DNA of 64,000 nt from Selaginella moellendorffii. Lineage: Eukaryota; Streptophyta; Lycopodiopsida; Selaginellales; Selaginellaceae. Of this stretch, positions 54,073-64,000 are shown piece by piece. The notes under the pieces are model-generated. The model saw only the letters and a program-made list of their open reading frames with translations, ran no database searches and had not been told where the DNA came from. The stretch's first letter is position 1. The number at the start of each line of letters is the position of its first letter. Both the position numbers and the translations under genes were made by a program. The stretch is from contig NW_003314302.1 in assembly GCF_000143415.4 (NCBI RefSeq), forward strand, positions 451,182 through 515,181. Direction: 5' to 3'.

Positions 54073-56676
54073 TCAAGCGGTCCTGTTCTTATTCACATAT
54101 GCTAAGAACCCCGTGGGCCGGGGAGCTGACTGCACCCGTAGTGATCGTCGTATGTTGGCTTCTTCTAGAGCTATTCTCTGAGCTACATCCTTGGACCGTT
54201 TCTGCATCGAAGTACTGAAATGGAAAGCTCTTAGCCATAAAAAAACTAAACAGCAAACCATATACCTGATTCTAGTGTAAGTGCTCTCTATTTGGTCCCG
54301 CAAAGCTTTCTCCCTTGCTCCTTTCGGGTTCAAAGATTCCTGCAATTCATCGAGCTGCTTTGCCCAGGTCAGCGAACTGACAATCCAAGCTTGACTCAAA
54401 CACTTACTTCCTTCTTTGAACTGTAGAAAGACCAGCTGTTTGCGTCTTCACTTTCGACAAAAATGCGTCCCTCCCTATGAAAAAACCAGTATCTATTGTA
54501 GTTGCGGTCCCTCCCTAGCGGGCTCATCCGAATGGTGCATTTCTCGAGTTCACGATCGAGATGCTCCTGAAGTTTGATAGACAAGATAATAAGCGAACAA
54601 AATAAAAAACCACACGTACCAGTCTTTTCTGGAGCTCAGACTCAGCCCTTTCTTTTTCCGTTTGTGGCTCCCTTTCATCGTGAAGTTCGACTCTGTTACA
54701 CCTAAACAACGTCTGCCTCGAGCTATTGAAGAACAAACAACGTGCGCTGTATTCCCTGTCAACACACCCCCGTCAATAAAACACAAAGAGAAAGAAGGAA
54801 AATTTTAACCTCTTGACGCCATTTGCATCAGCGTTACCATTCCGTTTCCGTTTTCCTTTTTTCAGCCACCCGATTAAGCATCCATTTTCGTGCAGGCACT
54901 CTTTGGGCTTGCACTCTGAAACATCTTCAGTGCAGCCATTTTCCAGACTCTCGGTTGCTTTAGCTTTTTCCATAAACCTTGAGCCCTTTCTCATGGATAT
55001 CGGGAGGCCTTCGCCACGTCTTTGAGCGGAAAGACTCTCGAACTCTTCAATGTTCTCGTCCAGGTGACTGCGAATCGCGGTGGTGTTGATGGCTCTCTCA
55101 ATTAGCTCCTCGAATATCTCCAGTTTGGACAAGACAGGTAGCCTAGAGTAGCAGTCTGTCCGAATTGTCGACAGGTAAGGTTTCAACTTTTGAGGCCCTT
55201 CGAGCTCCAAATAGTCGCAAACATCATCCTTCCATGTATCTATAGAAAGCTGCATGGCATCGAGTAAGAAAGATCAACGAATGAAAGAAGGTACTTACTA
55301 TTACTTTCCGTTTTCTACGTTGGGCAAGTCGCTGCTTAACCCCCTGCTCGCCAAGGACAACGCGAAAAACGGCAAAATACGCCTCCGATAAGAGCGAGGA
55401 TTCGCCATCCGTATAAAGTAGTGCCTTCTCCAAATCGTACAACGAAAACTGCGACAGCTGTAACAATGTGCTAAATGAGTTGCAAAAGTCCCACACCATC
55501 AACGTAGCGCCGATACACTCAGCTTCGAGCGGAAAATCTGTGGAAGGCACAGGCCGTTCCGGTAAGGGAGGATCATCCGGGTTTGGCTCAAGGAGATTAT
55601 CATCCATGAGATCTTCGGAGGGTGACGAATAGCCTGGCCAGAAACAACCATCCATTCAGAGACTGATACAACTTCTAGAGATATGACGGCTTACCATCGT
55701 ACTTTTTCTTTGATCTACCACTCGATCCGCAATCCCTGTATTTCTTGCTGCGCTTTCGAGCTGTATACTCAACATCGGCATCTTGCAAACTTTCGTCCTG
55801 GAAAGGCAGTAAGAAGACAGAAAGAAACATCACGCACTTACAAAGTAAGATTGGTTGACTTGTCTTTGAGTCGGATCGAGTCTAGTGTGCAACTGCTTCT
55901 CCTCTTTCGGTGGATCAAAAGGTATTTTGAACTTCCTAGCCAGCTTGTCCCGCACCAACCAAGGCATGTCCAGCGTTACTTCTCCATAAGCTGACTCCTG
56001 AATAAACTTCTTCAACGCTTCTTTTGTAAACGGTAGCTTTCTCTTCATCAAGTTGATAGGATCCTCCACAGCCTTCTCGGTAATCTGCCCTTCTCCATCG
56101 AGCCAGCCGACTTCGTACTTTAAAGCCTTTGTACCATTCTCTCCATCTTGTTCAGAGACGTCAAGTATCCTGCACTTCCGTCTCGCATCGTCGGCAATGC
56201 TTGGGATTTCCTCCCCAGGAACAAATCTATCGCTGAGAGTCGTAAAAACGTGGTCAACGAGCTCATCGGTCTCAAGCTCACCTGGCAGAAATAGGACAAT
56301 ATGTTACAGAACAAAATTCCAAGTCGATCACTTACTAAATTGGACCAGGTGTAGAACTGGTCCCATGAAATCTTTCGGAAACTCGGCCTTTTGAGCTGCT
56401 CGACACTCCGAAACCAATGCCTTCTCGTAAGTGAGACCTTCCCGACGAGTAGCTTTGCACGTCCATATCTTTTGCCGATAGAGATTCATGCGTCTCACAT
56501 ACTCGCTGCATTAAAACATCAAGGAGCTCAAACCGAGAACTATGAAAGAAAGAATGCACATACTCATAGTCCCGGAAAATCTCCTTCGTGAACCGGACCT
56601 GGAACACCATCTCGTCGGGCGACAAATCCTCTGGCGTCTCAGCCAGCAAGAAAACTTCCTGCCTCAGTAGCGGCAT
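54073..56676 (-). CDS. WAC-DDT-WHIM chromatin-remodelling protein (ACF1/DDT family)
   Basis: Multi-exon gene on the minus strand. The N-terminus (MPLLRQEVFLLAETPEDL, then DEMVFQVRFTKEIFRDYEY, then LYRQKIWTCKATRREGLTYE) is a WAC domain, as in ACF1/WSTF. A DDT domain follows, with PLPERPVPSTDFPLEAECIG and MVWDFCNSFSTLLQLSQFSL. Then come WHIM-type motifs: LGRDRNYNRYWFFHREGRIF near the C-terminus, and EGRIFVESEDANSWSFYSS. The protein ends APRPTGFLAYVNKNRTA. Such proteins partner ISWI ATPases and set nucleosome spacing. Plant DDT-domain proteins bind CHR11/CHR17. It has no PHD finger or bromodomain, unlike animal ACF1, which fits the shorter plant DDT-WAC class. Lys/Arg-rich stretches suggest nuclear location. 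Introns are about 50-70 bp. Confidence 0.88.
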
Positions 56677-57303
56677 CTTGAAAGCACTGCTCTACTCACT
56701 CCCCGGTGCTAGAATCCTTCCTCGAACCGCCATGCATCTGTTCTACCAAGAACTCCCGACCCTCCTGCCCTAGAAAAAAACCTAGAAACGATTTTCCCGC
56801 AGCTCAAATGCCAGAAAATCCCCCCGATCGCAGCGCCAGAGCTCGAGAAAATCCCCAGGCCGCGCCCCCGGGGCTCACATTTCCAGCATTCTCACGCACC
56901 TGGTGGGAAGAAATCCGTCCACGCAGCAAGAAATGCCCGATCTTTGTCGCCCGGCCACGGATTCACAGGCGCTGCCGCTCGCCGTGACGAGCTCGAGGAG
57001 CTGGATCCCGTGCTGCCGATGCCGATGCCGCTGCCGCTGCCACCGCCGCTGCGTCTTCTTCCAGGATTCCATGCCGTCACGGCGCCAGTGACATTCTATC
57101 CGGGGCGCTGGAAAATTCCCTGGCGCTGGAAAATCCTCGCGCAGCGCCCTGGCGCCTCCCTATCTATCTCTATTCTGGCGACGAAGAAAGAAAATCAAGG
57201 GCTCTCTCATCAACTGCATTCCCGTTTATGTCATTGTGTTAGCTTCTTCTTTAACCCATGGGTATTACGTTTACACGCCGGATATAATCTTTGTACACAA
57301 AGG
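56677..57303. promoter_or_regulatory. Divergent promoter region, DDT gene / quinone oxidoreductase
   Basis: 627 bp between divergent starts, GC-rich with a CCGATG/CCGCTG microsatellite-like run (57011-57055). The plus-strand frame of the oxidoreductase stays open back to about 56944, so an N-terminal extension cannot be excluded, but it is low-complexity (Pro/Leu/Met). Confidence 0.45.
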
Positions 57304-58840
57304 ATGGTCTCGCAAACAATGGTGAAGGGCTTCAAGGTTTACACGCCTGGCGGCCCAGAGGTAAGCAAGCGCCATCGTTTCTTCCAGCTAGGGTTTCGCG
57401 ATACCGCGAATTTCTTGCGAAATTCAGCGAGATCGTGCGCTGTTCTAGCGTAATTTCTCGGTTTTCGTCCGGATTTCTCGTGTTTGGCTGGAATTTCTTG
57501 CTTGGTTGACAGTCCAAGCCCTGATTGAGCAAACTGTGATGCTTGAGAAGGATATGTTCATGTTCTATGTGATTCTTCTATTGCATATTGCGTGAAGAAG
57601 AACCCTTTCTTTGTTTTTGTCCTCTTACAGGTACTAAAATATGAAGAACTGGACGTGGGAGAGCCCGGCGAGGGCCAAGTTAAGATCCGAATTAAAGCTG
57701 TTGGTCTCAACTTCATCGATGTTTACTTTCGAAAGGGGGCCTACGGCGCCAAAATGCCATATGTTCCTGGTAAGCCCAGCTAGAGTATATCAACTCCTCT
57801 CATTGCTTTTTCATTCTTTCATTCTTTTCTTCTTTGTTTTCGTATTGATCTTCTTTTCTTCTTTGTTTCGTTCTTCGTTTCAACAGGCTTCGAGTCCGCA
57901 GGCGAGGTCATTGCAATCGGTCCAGGCGTGACAGACGCCAAAGTGGGAGACAAAGTTGGATGCATGGGAGCTTTCGGTGCCTACGCTGAAGAACAGATTG
58001 TTCCAGCGCGTGCGTTAGTTCCCATTCCTGAAAGTGTGGACTTCATCAAAGCGGGAGCGATACTGCTCAAAGGAATGACCGCACAAATGCTGCTTCGAAA
58101 AACCTTCAAGGTTTTCTTATATTTTTATGGTTCTAGTTTCTTAGTTCTTCTGTTTTTTTGTTCTCTCAGGTAGGACCCGAGCACACGATTCTAGTTCACG
58201 CCGCTGCCGGTGGTGTTGGCTCGCTGCTCTGCCAGTGGGCTCGGTCGCTGGGTGCTCAAGTCATTGGCTGCGTCTCAAACGAAGAAAAAGCTCGCCAGGC
58301 CACTGAGGATGGATGCCACCACGTAATCATTTACTCCAAGGAAGACTTTGGCAAGCGAGTCATGGCCATCACAAACAATAGCGGCGTTCACGTTGTCTAC
58401 GACTCGGTTGGCAGGGACACGTTCCAGGTACCTCTTTCTTTGCAAAGTTCACGCAAAGTTCTTTGCAAAGTTCTTCGCAAAGTTCTTTCACAAGTTCTTT
58501 AGTCAGAGTTTTCAAACTTTCTTCTTTTTTCTTCCAGGGATCTCTCGATTGCTTGGCTACTCGCGGTTACATGATAAGTTATGGACAATCCTCCGGCGCT
58601 CCAGATCCTTTCACAATGTCCATACTCGCTCCAAAGTCGCTCTTCCTCACCAGGCCATCGATCCAGTATACCACCAACAGGGACGAGCTACTGGAGATGG
58701 CCAATGATCTCTTCCACAACGTCGAGGCCGGAGTTCTCAAAGTCCGCGTAAACCAGACTTATCCTCTCTCGGACGCAGCAAAGGCTCACGATGATATCGA
58801 GAATCGAAGAACAACTGGCTCTACTGTCCTTATACCATAG
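57304..58840 (+). CDS. NADPH:quinone oxidoreductase, zeta-crystallin type
   Basis: Five exons (57304-57360, 57631-57769, 57887-58110, 58170-58427, 58538-58840) join in phase to 326 residues of the zinc-free medium-chain dehydrogenase family. Visible parts are KIRIKAVGLNFIDVYFRKG, then FESAGEVIAIGPGV, the nucleotide-binding AAAGGVGSLLCQWARSLG, and DSVGRDTF. The family reduces quinones by one- or two-electron transfer using NADPH and is thought to act in detoxification. No clear transit peptide is seen if the start is 57304, so a cytosolic location is likely. Intron 1 (270 bp) is the longest of this gene. Intron 4 holds a short tandem repeat. Confidence 0.92.
58436..58502 (+). repeat. Short tandem repeat in intron 4
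   Basis: Four units of about 14 bp of the type gcaaagttctt lie inside the last intron of the quinone oxidoreductase gene. The run is open in one frame (KFFAKFF pattern), but it sits between good splice sites and outside the conserved protein. Confidence 0.85.
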
Positions 58841-58875
58841 ATAGTTTACAGCTCGAGAAAAGCTTGCGATACCTC

Positions 58876-61800
58876 TTAAGCTTTGAGATAAAGCTCTATG
58901 TTTTCGACGCCGCAAAGCATTCGCACCTTGTCTATCGTGGCTGGGGCGTCCAGCTGGAAATAAGGCTCCGGATCGCAGAGGTTCTTACGAGCAGCAGCTA
59001 TGGCGTGCCTGAGAGCACCGTGCACTGACGATGCCAGGAGCAAAGGTGGCTCTCCAGAAGCTACACAATTCAAGTCAAGGAGCTCGATCAAGACGATCTC
59101 TAAGGAACAGCAAAGGAAAGAAAAATGTTCCATCGTTTATAAGCTTTCCTTGATCGTCGTGGCGATGCTCCTCGGATGTAAAGAATCCCACGCCTTGAGC
59201 AAACGCACCCTCGATCTGGAAATGAAGAATCTCTCTAAGAGCTTGCAATAGTTTCTGGAAAATATGTTACCTTCCCAATGTCCACGGCCGGATTTATGCT
59301 CTTCCCACAGTCGTAGACAATGTCGGTTTGGAGAATTTCGTACTCGCCAGTGAGAACATCGATCTCAACCTTGACAAGTGAAAATCCAAGCCATGGATGA
59401 AACCAAAACAAAACAAAAAATAAGAAAATGAAAGAACAAGAGATGGAAAAAACGATCTTACCTCACTAGCAGCAGCACCATAGTTTATGTACGTCAGGGC
59501 CTCAGGCGACGAAACGAAGGCAGTTTGCGCGGCCATCTCGACCCGAGCATTCTTTGCCTGCAAAACATTAAAGGATAGAAACGAAAGCAAAAATCAAAAC
59601 AATCACAAACTTACAGCAAGAACGAGGGATTCCCACGACGACACCGTCTCTCCATCCCGGCACTCAGCCATTCTCTTTTCATGAATCGGCTTAAAGCGAT
59701 CGACGAGCACCCGGCAAGCCTTCCGCACGGCCTCGCAGCTCGCCTCGGACGTGGTACTACCGCCAGTCCATCCACCGTGCGGCATGCTAATGGTATCCGC
59801 CTGGACCACCCGGACTCTCCCGACGTCCACGCAAATCCCACCGCCGAGCCCCTCACCCACCGCCTGCCTCACTTTGGTCCACAGCCCCTGTCCAATCTCC
59901 ACGCCGCCAGTCTCCACCACCACGGATCCATCCGCCATGATCGACACTCTCCCTGGCTGGTACCGCTGCTGCACAGTGTACGTGCTCTGCGACACCGCCA
60001 CCCCGCGCTTCTTCCAAGCATTGGCTGCGTTGTATCTCTCCACTTCACGTAGCCGCTCGTCAACTTTTGCTCGATCTTTCAGCCGCGACCAGACCGCCGG
60101 GAGAGTGTATCCTTCCTCGCCCCCGACCGCGGCGTAGGCCGCCCCGGCGCTCTCGACCGAGTGGAGGTTGCGCTCCATGACGAGCTCCGAGCTCAAGTTT
60201 GTGAGAGCTGCGACGTGCTCGACCACTGCGTCGGCGAAGAAGCAGCCTTGGACGTGCGCATGACCGTCCTGCTCGGGATGTTGGTCCGGCACAGCACGAA
60301 CTCGAAGGAGAAGGCTCCCCAGTTGAGCTTCTTAAAGGCGGAGAGCACCCCCATTGGCATGACAGGGGTGAATTCTGGCGACCAGCCTCCTTGGATGAAG
60401 ATCTTGGCGTGGAGGGCGTTGATCTTGCCGTCGGGCTCGAAGCCTACGTCGTAAACGGCCTTCATTGGGTGCCTTCCACCCATCATGATCATGTCTGTGT
60501 TGCGGTCGAGAGTGAGGCGGACGGGGCGGCGGAGTTTGTACGCGGCGAGTGCGCAGGCAGAGGCAACCTGCACGATTCATGGTTAGAACCAAGGGCGTAA
60601 AAGGGAATGCGAGAAAACGAAGATGAGAAAAAGGAAGTGCTCGCAACAAAAACCATAGTTTTGATGCAAGAAGGTGCAAAACTGTAGACTACTTACCAGG
60701 CAGGCTTTGGTGCCTTTGCCTCCAAATCCTCCGCCAACTCGTCGGGTGATGACTCTCACGTTGTGCATGGGCAAGCCGAGGCAGGCTGACACGCTGTGTT
60801 GCACAAAGTCGGGGCTCTGGTAGGAACTGTAGACGACGAGACAGTTGTCCTCGTCCGGAACGACCAACGCAGTCTGTGGTTCCATGTAGAAATAGTACTG
60901 CGACCCTGTGCGCACCTGGAAGTTCCACTCGTGATCAAAACGTGCTTGCAAAAGAAAAATTGCTCCGTTTTACCTCAGCGTTTTCGATCTTAAGACTGGC
61001 CTTGGCCATCTCTTCGGCAACATTACCGTGTTTGTCCTTCATCACATCCTTGAAAAACTGTGGGATCTCGTGGAGTTCCCCTCTGGCAACCGCTTCTTCC
61101 ATGGTTAGCACGGGAGAGCCGACAGACTCCGTGTCGTAATCAATCACAACTTTGCCGGCGGCGGCCTTGGCGTTTCTCAGCGTGTCCGCAATTTGGACGA
61201 GGACAGGTTAAAATCAATGGATTCGTACGTAGCTTACCATAAGTCCGACGGCATGGCCCACGCACTCGACTTTGTCCTCGGCGAAGAGCTTTTCTTGAGA
61301 GAGATCGGAGACGAGGCCCATATTCTGTCCGCCAGAAGGAATGTCATCAACTCCAACGAAGGACACCGCGCCAGGCGAAGCCAGTGCATTCTCCAGCCGG
61401 ATTCCGTTTATCTTTGCCAATGCTTTCGTACTGTAAACATAGACTGCGTGCACGCAGTCCCTCGGAGCTGGAATATCATCCACGTAAATAGCTTCACCTG
61501 AAGAGAAGTTTTAAGAACAAAAACTAAAACCAAAACAGAACAGCTTACCTGAAGCTTGAAGCTCTCCCATAACCTTGGACATTGGCTGTCCGACAGCTCC
61601 CTGGAGATGTTCTTGCAATGTCTGTCTCCCAGACATGATCTTTCTTGACGACCTCGGGGTGCTTCCATTCTGGGCCTGTGTAATATACGGGAGCTCAGGT
61701 ACAATGCTGCTGCTTGGAGCGGCTAGAGAGCTTAAGAACTTGAAGAGGAAGCTCGCAACAAGCGAAGACCTGTAGTCGGCCTTCGAGGTCCCCTTCTTTG

Positions 61801-62728
61801 GCACTATAGAAACCTTCGTGAGCTGGATGGCCTCCAACATAACTCCACTGTCCACCACCTTCCCTTCGAGAAACCTCTCAACTTCAGTAGCACGCTGACA
61901 AGTAGGCTCTCCTCCAAAAGCACCGAACGCGAGCCTCGACTCGCAAACTCGTCCGTCACCCGAGAGATTGACGAGAAACGCCGCATTCACGTAAGCCACG
62001 GCGTTTCCGAGAGGCCGAGGTGATGCCCTGTATGAGTCAAACCTGACGTCCTGCTTGCTGTAGGATGGGATGCAGATCGACTTTAGAATGCTTTTCCCGT
62101 CCCATGTAGCTGCCACAAAGTCCTCCACAGACTGCCGTGATTCTCCAAACTTCTGTGTCACCACCTTGACCGAAGCGCCAGCTCCAACCAGCAAAGTCGC
62201 AATGTCGGAGTCGAAGCCGAGCTTCTGTGCCAGGATCAGATTTCCTCCCACGCTCCCCGCGTTTCTTACGTGCAAAGTTGCCACTTTTCTCATGTGCTCG
62301 GCCAACTTGAGATAAACTCCGCTCGAATCACTGCGGCCAAATGCTTCGAGGAGAGCTATAAGCTTGGATATCTTCACGGCAGCACTGACTTCAATCCCAT
62401 CCTCGGTAGCTTTCTCCTCCAGGACCTCTGGAACGGCACCGATCTCTATGAAAATTTCCGGACTGGACTGGAGATCGTCCTTGTAAATCCCTGTGCTGGT
62501 GTTTCCAGCTACAAGCCTGGCCGTGTCTTGATACCTCTCGAGCATCGTGAAAACTTCCTCCAAACCACCCGGTCGAATCCATTTCTTCGTAGAACCCAGA
62601 GCAACGAGAGAGTGATCCTGACGATCCAGAAAGTCGGGGAACTGAGAACCTTCCAGTCCTGGATTGTAGCCCAGCGAACAGAGAGCTGGCCTATTTCTTC
62701 TTTCCTGTCCGTGCGTCCGATGGATCAC
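58876..62728 (-). pseudogene. Aldehyde oxidase / xanthine dehydrogenase family pseudogene
   Basis: On the minus strand the FAD-binding domain (NAGSVGGNLILAQKLGFDSD, then YRASPRPLGNAVAYVNAAF) is followed by the molybdopterin domain (EAIYVDDIPAPRDCVHAVYV, then RVGGGFGGKGTKA, then GGVEIGQGLWTKV). GEPPLLLASSVHGALRHAI with the catalytic Glu comes near the end. Three faults show decay. (1) The N-terminal 2Fe-2S domains (about 150 residues) are missing; the frame begins MIHRTHG at 62728 and AT-rich DNA lies upstream. (2) Near 60252-60260 about 10 bases are lost, removing the conserved APGE and shifting frame between IPSRTVMR and VQGCFFADA. (3) Between LINDGT (near 59130) and ASGEPP about 35 residues are missing and a stop intervenes. 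Intact members oxidise aldehydes, such as abscisic aldehyde, in the cytosol. Confidence 0.8.
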
Positions 62729-63604
62729 GTCATAAGAGCTTGTGTTAAATCAAACCATGTTGTCGTCCTGGAATGGTGGTTTTTTAAAATGCATCTCCCA
62801 CCCACTTATAGGATCATCAGAGGAAAGGCAAGCAAGCACAACCCCAGCAATGATGCCTCAGGGCATCTGCAGCTTATTGATACCTTGTGTTCCACCACTT
62901 TTTCTATGCTAAATGAATCTGCTTTACAAATGCATGGAAAACTGTTTCATGTTGTTTACGACCTTCCACATTTTACACACTCAATTCCCCCAGATCCCTT
63001 GGAATCTGTGTTTTTGGAAAGTTTAAATTCATGAGGTTATATTTAATATCAAAGTGGTTTTGAGTCCAACTCTATTGGTTGGTTAAGAGAATTACACTAT
63101 ATATTAAAATTAACGTTTAGCAAGTCCAAATTCTTATTTAGCTATTATGGCCTACCCATTATTATCTCATTATAAAAGGTATTTAGACTTGCCAATTAAG
63201 TAAATCAATTACTAAAGAGTGCCTTTAAACATGATATTGTTGTTCTTTTGTTCAAATTCACAATTTAATACCATTCTATATTTAATAAAATTTTGAATAA
63301 CTATATCTCTAGAAATATAAAATACTAGGGTGAAAGCCTGAAGCAAGCTTTTAGATAAGGGGGTGGTGGGCACTATAGAGGGTTCTAAATGTTTAGTACA
63401 GACAATTTTTCGTAATAAGTTTAGTGCTAAGGGGGATAGAAATATTAACTTGTTAAAAGCTATATAGTAGTTATTCTTCTTTTAGGTCTGAGTAATACTA
63501 TATCAGTATTTTTTTTAATCTTAGTGTTCTAAATTTAAGATTTCAAGTACAAAAACATAATTAAAGTAACACTTTGTTTGATACTATAAATTGGTAAGCT
63601 AATT
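62729..63604. other. AT-rich region upstream of the pseudogene
   Basis: No iron-sulfur domain exon was found here, as would be needed to complete the aldehyde oxidase. Short frames up to 63034 are unremarkable; beyond that the DNA is AT-rich and non-coding. Confidence 0.5.
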
Positions 63605-64000
63605 AAGATTTAGTTTAGATAATTTTATTACTTCTTTCATTTTTCTTTATTGGATTAATAAAATAATGAATACAAGTGATTTTATAAAATTTATTAATAT
63701 ATCTGTTGTGAAACTTCTATAATTCTTTCATAATTTTTAATAAAATAATAATACATAAAAATGAAACTATATGGAACTATATATATAAAATTTATAATAA
63801 AATAAAATATATGCATATATATATATATGCATATACCTTATTTTATTATAAATTTTAAAAGAATTGAAGAAGTTTCAATTGCTAAATCAAGAAATTCCAT
63901 AAAATACACTTGAATATTCTTGGAATATTTATTACTTTAGTGGTTCTGTTAAACCAATAAAGAAAAATGAAAAAGTAATAAAAATGATATCTAAAGTAGA
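63605..64000. repeat. AT-rich foldback (long imperfect palindrome) at the window edge
   Basis: The sequence is symmetrical about 63821/63822, with paired landmarks. The tract tttcatttttctttattgg (left arm, near 63636-63654) faces ccaataaagaaaaatgaaa near 63953. The tract gaaacttct near 63709 faces agaagtttc, and the two ATGCAT sites are at 63811 and 63827. The arms are about 180 bp or more, and the right arm runs off the end of the window. It may be a MITE or foldback element. Confidence 0.75.

Noticed and set aside
56944..57303. N-terminal extension of the quinone oxidoreductase
   Set aside because: The frame is open but low-complexity, and lies in the divergent promoter. The family's normal N-terminus starts at about 57304.

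Overview
This is nuclear DNA of a land plant. It holds plant-type gene families (KCS, PPR, CCT, malectin-like LRR kinase, plastid-type sugar transporter) with spliceosomal introns. The introns are very short (about 50-100 bp), intergenic gaps are small, and the PPR genes have no introns. This points to a lycophyte genome such as Selaginella (probably S. moellendorffii); that is inference from style, not a database match.

Layout. 1-7.3 kb is a giant imperfect palindrome: two arms of about 3.4-3.6 kb around a spacer of about 250 bp. Each arm holds a secreted cysteine-rich DUF26/Gnk2-like gene and a broken RING-H2 (ATL-type) relic. 7.3-12.5 kb is AT-rich and without recognisable genes. 12.5-31 kb is a dense gene island: peroxisomal copper amine oxidase (+), U5 snRNP 40 kDa WD40 protein (-), plastidic-type glucose transporter (+), SCP2 (+), SAC phosphoinositide phosphatase (+), 3-ketoacyl-CoA synthase (+), mitochondrial NAD-malic enzyme (-) and a plastid-type adenylate carrier (+). 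31-41 kb is repeat-rich, with a PPR fragment, a 249-bp TTAA-flanked MITE-like element, one intact PPR gene and a long AT-rich desert. 41-63 kb is a second island: malectin-LRR receptor kinase (-), an E+-type PPR gene ending in a tandem repeat, a TAF15/FUS-like RRM + RanBP2 zinc-finger protein, an APH-like kinase-fold protein with inserted decapeptide repeats, a CCT-domain protein, a WAC-DDT-WHIM chromatin protein (-), a quinone oxidoreductase (+) and a decayed aldehyde oxidase pseudogene (-). The window ends inside an AT-rich foldback.

Functional links. Two neighbouring genes end in the peroxisomal signal SKL. The NAD-malic enzyme and the adenylate carrier are divergent across 235 bp that contain two G-boxes. 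No operon-like organisation is expected. The clearest molecular oddity is an AT-AC (U12-type) intron in the SAC gene: the 5' splice site, the branch site and the restored protein motif all agree.

Exon borders for the amine oxidase, glucose transporter, SCP2, CCT and quinone oxidoreductase genes were worked out by hand and sum to open frames. For the other multi-exon genes only the outer limits and domain order are given.
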